A stretch of 9,086 nucleotides of DNA from Egerieenecus sp048201975 (GTDB taxonomy: Bacteria > Bacillota > Clostridia > Christensenellales > Aristaeellaceae): the NCBI GenBank assembly GCA_048201975.1, contig DBFBGQ010000148.1:1-9086 (forward strand), read 5' to 3'. Numbering within the stretch: the stretch's first letter is position 1; each line of letters opens with the position of its first letter. Made by a program: the position numbers and the translations under genes. Shown here piece after piece: positions 1 through 9,086 of this stretch. The notes beneath the pieces were generated by a model. It saw only the letters and a list, made by a program, of their open reading frames with translations. It did not search any database and was not told the origin of the DNA.

Positions 1-40
1 CCCGTTGACGAAAATAGGCTTCCTGTGTTATCTTATCCAT
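1..40 (-). CDS. 5' end of an unidentified gene, possibly a transposase (partial)
   Basis: Only the first 13 codons lie in the window; the rest runs off the left edge. The ATG at 40-38 is preceded by a strong Shine-Dalgarno AGAGGAG (53-47) with a 6-nt spacer, which is why I call a start here. The visible peptide is MDKITQEAYFRQR. This resembles, from memory, the N-terminus of helix-turn-helix/DDE transposases of clostridial insertion sequences, but 13 residues are too few to prove it. The gene follows the kinase in the same direction after a 161-bp gap, with a hairpin next to its ribosome site. That a real gene starts here is fairly likely; its identity is a guess. Confidence 0.5.
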   Translation of the reverse strand, partial: MDKITQEAYFRQR

Positions 41-201
41 GGAGAACTCCTCTGTGGTGGGTTGGTTGTTTGCACTCCTATCTTACCACAGTTGGGTTCT
101 CTTTTCTTCCCTTACTGTTACCTATGTATTGTACCTCAACAGCCCGCACAAGCCGAAAGAAAGCGGCTTGCAAGGCGTCGAAAATCCGCTTCCGCCGTCT
201 C
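41..201 (-). promoter_or_regulatory. Leader of the left-edge gene, with hairpin beside its ribosome site
   Basis: This gap between the kinase stop and the left-edge gene holds several signals. TACAAT at 133-128 (minus strand) matches a sigma-A -10 box, but no good -35 lies at the right distance. A 7-bp inverted repeat, CTGTGGT (52-58) with ACCACAG (85-91), has a 26-nt loop, and its inner arm directly abuts the Shine-Dalgarno AGAGGAG, so folding could limit translation; this is inference. A second hairpin, CAAGCCG (149-155) with CGGCTTG (164-170), follows the kinase stop but has no T-tract, so it is only a weak terminator candidate. The 15-bp word at 68-82 is shared with the kinase leader. Confidence 0.35.
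68..82 (-). repeat. 15-bp leader repeat, copy 2
   Basis: Minus-strand GATAGGAGTGCAAAC, identical to the word at 712-698. Here it contains a Shine-Dalgarno-like AGGAG but no start codon follows closely; the real ribosome site of the next gene lies further downstream at 53-47. Confidence 0.6.
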
Positions 202-693
202 TCATAGTTGCTGTACGATAGACTGCACAATTTCCTCCGGAGACAGTCCGTCGCAGCATACGGCGCTGTGAGCATAGCGCTCATACAGGGGGCAGCGCTC
301 CTCATAGAGATCCCGCAGCGTTTGCCCAGGGGCAAAGGTGACGCCCCGGGCGGTCAGATCCCCCAAACGCGCGGCAATGGCATCGTAGCTCAGGCACAGA
401 TACACCACCCGGCTGATCTCCCGCAAATGCGCCATGGCCCGCGGGCCATACACCACGCTGCCTCCAGGCGCAATCACCGTGTTCGCCGCCCGCAGCCCCG
501 CGTTGACCTCCTCCTCCAGGGCGCGGAACCCCGCCTGACCCCGGGCCGCAATCAGCTGCGCCAGCGTGGCCCCATGCAGCCGCTCGATCTCCCTGTCGCT
601 GTCCAGGAAATCCATGCCGCGGGCCTGAGCCAGCGCCTTGCCAATGGTGGTCTTGCCGCTGCCGGGCATGCCGATGAGGGTAATGTTTCCCAT
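202..693 (-). CDS. Shikimate-kinase-like P-loop kinase
   Basis: A 163-residue protein, the usual length for shikimate kinase (AroK family), which phosphorylates the shikimate 3-hydroxyl with ATP in the cytoplasmic chorismate pathway. Visible: Walker A GMPGSGKT (8-15), DSD (31-33, matching the shikimate-binding aspartate), FRALEEE (56-62, matching the substrate arginine), a glycine motif reading PGGS (76-79), and a C-terminal LYEERCPLYERYA (129-141) like the family's R-x-P-L-Y. Odd points: the GGG motif is GGS, and the lid reads ARGVTFAPGQT instead of the usual RPLL. I remember similar proteins in Clostridia annotated as shikimate kinase; the true substrate is uncertain, so I give no symbol. 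The ATG at 693 is chosen because AGGAGTG (709-703) precedes it and the promoter at 777-749 excludes the upstream Met codons at 870 and beyond. It has its own promoter and is not obviously co-transcribed with rpoC. Confidence 0.8.
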   Translation of the reverse strand: MGNITLIGMPGSGKTTIGKALAQARGMDFLDSDREIERLHGATLAQLIAARGQAGFRALEEEVNAGLRAANTVIAPGGSVVYGPRAMAHLREISRVVYLCLSYDAIAARLGDLTARGVTFAPGQTLRDLYEERCPLYERYAHSAVCCDGLSPEEIVQSIVQQL

Positions 694-697
694 GTTC

Positions 698-712
698 GTT
701 TGCACTCCTATC
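698..712 (-). repeat. 15-bp leader repeat, copy 1 (contains the kinase ribosome site)
   Basis: Minus-strand GATAGGAGTGCAAAC; its AGGAGTG is the Shine-Dalgarno of the kinase starting at 693. The same word recurs at 82-68 in the leader of the next gene. Confidence 0.6.
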
Positions 713-748
713 CGCAGGGCCCAGACATTTCCAGGCCACAGCAGCATC

Positions 749-777
749 ATTGTACCCCATGCGCCATGGAATTGCAA
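749..777 (-). promoter_or_regulatory. Sigma-A-type promoter of the kinase gene
   Basis: TTGCAA (777-772), a 17-bp spacer, and TACAAT (754-749) on the minus strand. The hexamers are one or two bases from consensus and the spacing is ideal. Transcription would begin near 742, about 50 nt before the kinase ATG. It sits just downstream of the hairpin at 790-823, so the kinase appears insulated from rpoC transcription. Inferred from sequence only. Confidence 0.6.
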
Positions 778-787
778 GGGCATGCAG

Positions 788-823
788 AAAGAGGGGAGCC
801 CTCCTGCCGGATGGCTCCCCTCT
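788..823. repeat. 36-bp hairpin repeat, copy A
   Basis: An exact 36-bp match, in the same orientation, to 1092-1127. The 11-bp inverted repeat AGAGGGGAGCC / GGCTCCCCTCT surrounds the 12-nt loop CTCCTGCCGGAT. The loop is conserved as well as the stem, which points to a mobile or amplified element or a recently duplicated terminator rather than stem convergence. Confidence 0.9.
790..823 (-). terminator. Possible terminator between the hairpin array and the kinase promoter
   Basis: Read on the minus strand, the 11-bp GC-rich stem (823-813 / 800-790) is followed by TTCTGC, so the U-tract is only CUCUUUC. It lies 12 bp before the kinase -35 box, a position that would keep rpoC readthrough out of the kinase. 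The weak T-tract lowers confidence. Confidence 0.4.
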
Positions 824-1055
824 GTCAGCGGGTCGAAAAAGTGGGAAAACCCACTTTTTCGAGGAAGCAACTTCGGACAACCAGAGGTCGTCCGAAGTTG
901 TAAGGAATTGATTTTGCAAGCAAAATCAACGACCCAGCAAGGCGCTGTTTTTCATGAAAAAACAGCGGTCGCAAAGCGACTTGGCTTTTCAAAAGAAAAG
1001 CCAACCGTCCGCCGGCGGAGCCGGCTTACACGAATGAAAGTCGAAGGGGCTGCGG

Positions 1056-1082
1056 CCCCTCCGACGCCTCTAGGGGTTTTTT
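1056..1082 (+). terminator. Plus-strand terminator-like fold inside the array
   Basis: CCCCT (1056-1060) can pair with AGGGG (1072-1076), and six T residues follow directly (1077-1082), the form of a rho-independent terminator for plus-strand transcription. The 5' arm is also the 3' arm of H9, so the two folds exclude each other. No plus-strand gene is present, so its use is unclear. Confidence 0.3.
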
Positions 1083-1087
1083 GTCAG

Positions 1088-1133
1088 TCTTAAAGAGGGG
1101 AGCCCTCCTGCCGGATGGCTCCCCTCTTTAAGA
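1088..1133 (-). terminator. Probable rpoC 3' hairpin/terminator
   Basis: A perfect 17-bp stem (1133-1117 / 1104-1088 on the minus strand) with a 12-nt loop starts 13 nt after the rpoC stop. The T-rich stretch CTCTTTAAGA is part of the base of the stem instead of following it, so it is not a textbook intrinsic terminator; it may instead be an RNA 3'-end stabiliser. Its position and stability make it the best candidate for the end of the rpoBC message. Confidence 0.55.
1092..1127. repeat. 36-bp hairpin repeat, copy B
   Basis: Exact match to 788-823, 304 bp away, same orientation including the loop. Here the stem is extended by six further pairs (1088-1093 with 1128-1133) that copy A lacks. Confidence 0.9.
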
Positions 1134-1146
1134 ATATGTCAGTATC

Positions 1147-4716
<3,570 letters not shown>

Positions 4717-4750
4717 AAGGGTCCACGCTCCCTTCGATACCTATCGCACC

Positions 4751-4810
4751 GATGCGCGCAGGCGCATCCACAACACGGGCCGGGGCGAATGGCGCAGCGC
4801 GCATTCCCCC
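4751..4810. other. Two hairpins in the rpoB-rpoC spacer
   Basis: A perfect 7-bp stem (4751-4757 / 4762-4768, 4-nt loop) and a longer stem (4782-4795 / 4799-4810, 12 pairs with two single-base bulges and a 3-nt loop). The long one begins 10 nt after the rpoB stop in the mRNA and neither is followed by a T-tract, so they are not terminators. They could mark mRNA processing or tune rpoC translation; this is inference. Confidence 0.45.
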
Positions 4811-4820
4811 GGCATGGGCG

Positions 4821-8654
<3,834 letters not shown>

Positions 8655-8662
8655 AAAATGCC

Positions 8663-8672
8663 ATCACCCCTT
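8663..8672 (-). promoter_or_regulatory. rpoB ribosome binding site
   Basis: AAGGGGTGAT matches the anti-Shine-Dalgarno complement AAGGAGGTGAT with one base missing; 8 nt separate it from the ATG at 8654. It decides for ATG 8654 over Met7. Confidence 0.75.
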
Positions 8673-8786
8673 ATGTTGTCCGACCAGCATCCGCACTTGA
8701 CTCGCATTCGAGGAGGCGGTGAGAATTTCTGCTTGCATTTTTTCGCCGAAGCGTGTACAATACATTCGCAGGAACTCTTGCCGCAT
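8664..8786 (-). CDS. Possible short upstream ORF in the rpoB leader
   Basis: Open from ATG at 8786 (40 codons), with in-frame ATGs at 8765 and 8738, to a TGA at 8666-8664 that lies within the rpoB Shine-Dalgarno. The 8765 start has AAGAG (8779-8775) 9 nt upstream, a modest ribosome site; the 8786 start has none. The peptide has no recognisable motif. A stop codon inside the ribosome site of the next gene is the geometry expected of translational coupling, but an ORF this short can arise by chance. Confidence 0.2.
   Translation of the reverse strand: MRQEFLRMYCTRFGEKMQAEILTASSNASQVRMLVGQHKG
8733..8761 (+). promoter_or_regulatory. Plus-strand promoter-like sequence within the rpoB leader
   Basis: TTGCAT (8733-8738), 17-bp spacer, TACAAT (8756-8761). 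It would start an antisense transcript near 8768 that crosses the rpoB promoter. Speculative; the match could be chance in an AT-richer region. Confidence 0.25.
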
Positions 8787-8811
8787 CGTAACGATACTGA
8801 TGCAATTCTAA

Positions 8812-8840
8812 ATTTTATCATTAGAAACGGGAAATGTCAA
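8812..8840 (-). promoter_or_regulatory. Strong sigma-A promoter of rpoBC
   Basis: Consensus TTGACA (8840-8835), 17-bp spacer, TAAAAT (8817-8812), plus TGA directly before the -10, giving an extended -10 (TGn). This is very close to the ideal housekeeping promoter. Start site expected near 8806-8804, 150 nt before rpoB. It implies rpoBC can be transcribed independently of any upstream ribosomal-protein genes. Confidence 0.8.
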
Positions 8841-8974
8841 TGATTATCCAGGGCATTTTCTCGATTTCTCTATTTTTATTTTTGGCGCATTTTCCGCCGC
8901 CCGGCATCCGCCCTGATGAAAAAAACAGAATGGCAGCCTGCTTCGGCTCACGCCGCGGCATGGAAACTTTTCCC
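8841..8974 (-). other. Non-coding stretch between upstream terminator and rpoB promoter
   Basis: No ORF of note. Nearest the promoter (8883-8870) it has A-tracts (AAAAATAAAAATAG) about 30-45 bp upstream of the -35 box, which may bend DNA or act like an UP element. Further upstream is GC-rich with short imperfect repeats and a T7 run (8925-8919) that lacks an adjoining stable stem. Confidence 0.4.
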
Positions 8975-9004
8975 AAAAACGATCCGGCCTTTTTGTTCGG
9001 ACCG
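8975..9004 (-). terminator. Intrinsic terminator upstream of rpoBC
   Basis: Minus strand CGGTCCG (9004-8998) pairs with CGGATCG (8986-8980), including one G-U, over an 11-nt loop, followed by TTTTT (8979-8975). It would stop transcripts entering from the right, such as an upstream operon outside the window. A competing stem CAAAAA/TTTTTG uses the same T-run. Confidence 0.55.
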
Positions 9005-9017
9005 GCTCCTCATACCC

Positions 9018-9044
9018 CGCGCGCCCCTGGCTGCGCGTTTTTTT
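9018..9044 (+). terminator. Plus-strand intrinsic terminator-like hairpin
   Basis: CGCGC-GCC (9018-9025) pairs with GGC-T-GCGCG (9029-9037, one bulged T) over a 3-nt loop, followed by seven T residues (9038-9044). The form is a good rho-independent terminator, but no plus-strand gene is seen to its left, so the transcript it ends is unknown. Confidence 0.5.
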
Positions 9045-9086
9045 ATTGTCTTTTGTATACAGAAAAATTGGTTGACTTTTCCGTTT

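Larger units (their letters stand above)
790..1133. other. Array of ten consecutive inverted repeats (non-coding) downstream of rpoC
   Basis: Stems, plus-strand coordinates: H1 790-800/813-823; H2 833-845/850-862 (13 bp, AAAA loop); H3 868-878/890-900 (11 bp); H4 908-917/920-929 (10 bp); H5 943-952/958-967 (10 bp); H6 968-972/976-980 (5 bp, AAA loop); H7 981-990/995-1004 (10 bp, AAAA loop); H8 1011-1016/1020-1025 (6 bp); H9 1040-1050/1055-1065 (11 bp with one A-C mismatch that is G-U on the minus-strand RNA); H10 1088-1104/1117-1133 (17 bp). Roughly 60 percent of the bases lie in these arms. The stems differ in sequence except H1 and H10. No credible ORF crosses the region. It fills most of the 453-bp gap between rpoC and the kinase. 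It could be a structured RNA, a REP/MITE-like element or a compound terminator; I do not recognise it as a known RNA family. Confidence 0.85.
8655..8806 (-). promoter_or_regulatory. rpoB 5' leader, about 150 nt
   Basis: From the predicted start site near 8806 to the rpoB ATG. Small inverted repeats are visible: GCATC (8803-8799) with GATGC (8787-8783), CGAA/TTCG around TGTA-TTG-TACA (8767-8746), and CTCG/CGAG (8712-8701). None forms a terminator or a riboswitch that I recognise, and it is not the L10 leader, which precedes rplJ. Its length would allow translational or processing control. Confidence 0.4.

Noticed and set aside
694..870. N-terminal extension of the kinase to Met at 870
   Set aside because: It would cross the hairpin repeat and the promoter at 777-749; the P-loop fold normally starts right at the ATG at 693, which has its own ribosome site.
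208..1093. Plus-strand ORFs at 208-903 and 638-1093
   Set aside because: The first is antisense to the kinase; the second runs through the hairpin array. Neither has protein-like motifs or a ribosome site that I can see.
788..1133. CRISPR array
   Set aside because: Only two copies of one repeat, 304 bp apart, and the DNA between is made of unrelated palindromes rather than spacers alternating with repeats.
8917..8955. Second terminator before rpoB, using the T7 run at 8925-8919
   Set aside because: The nearest stem (AGCC/GGCT) is only 4 bp with a bulged extension and lies too far from the T-run.

Overview
The window is GC-rich bacterial DNA whose genes all lie on the minus strand. It is dominated by two complete, intact genes for the large subunits of RNA polymerase, rpoB (beta) followed by rpoC (beta prime). 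Both proteins look like those of Bacillota: they lack the large E. coli insertions, RpoB ends in a long acidic tail, the trigger loop of RpoC is uninterrupted, and Shine-Dalgarno sites are strong. The best guess is a GC-rich member of Clostridia, possibly gut-associated; family and genus cannot be told from this sequence.

Layout in transcription order (right to left). 9086-8655 is non-coding. It holds an intrinsic terminator for minus-strand transcripts arriving from outside the window (9004-8975), a terminator-like hairpin facing the other way (9018-9044), a near-consensus sigma-A promoter (8840-8812) and a leader of about 150 nt with a possible short upstream ORF. rpoB is 8654-4821. A 104-bp spacer with two hairpins follows, then rpoC (4716-1147, TTG start). 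Next comes a run of about ten inverted repeats (1133-790), bounded by two identical 36-bp copies of one hairpin. A new promoter (777-749) then drives a shikimate-kinase-like gene (693-202). At the left edge are the ribosome site and first 13 codons of another gene, possibly a transposase.

Working together: RpoB and RpoC form the catalytic core of RNA polymerase and appear to be a two-gene transcription unit with its own promoter and an elaborate 3' boundary. The usual Bacillota downstream neighbours (an L7Ae-like gene, rpsL, rpsG, fusA) are absent. The kinase has its own promoter and is probably an unrelated neighbour.

The least explained part is the hairpin array after rpoC. It is non-coding, has well over half of its bases in perfect or near-perfect stems, and is not a CRISPR array or a simple terminator. 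It is the best candidate here for an undescribed structured RNA or a repeat element of the REP/MITE kind.
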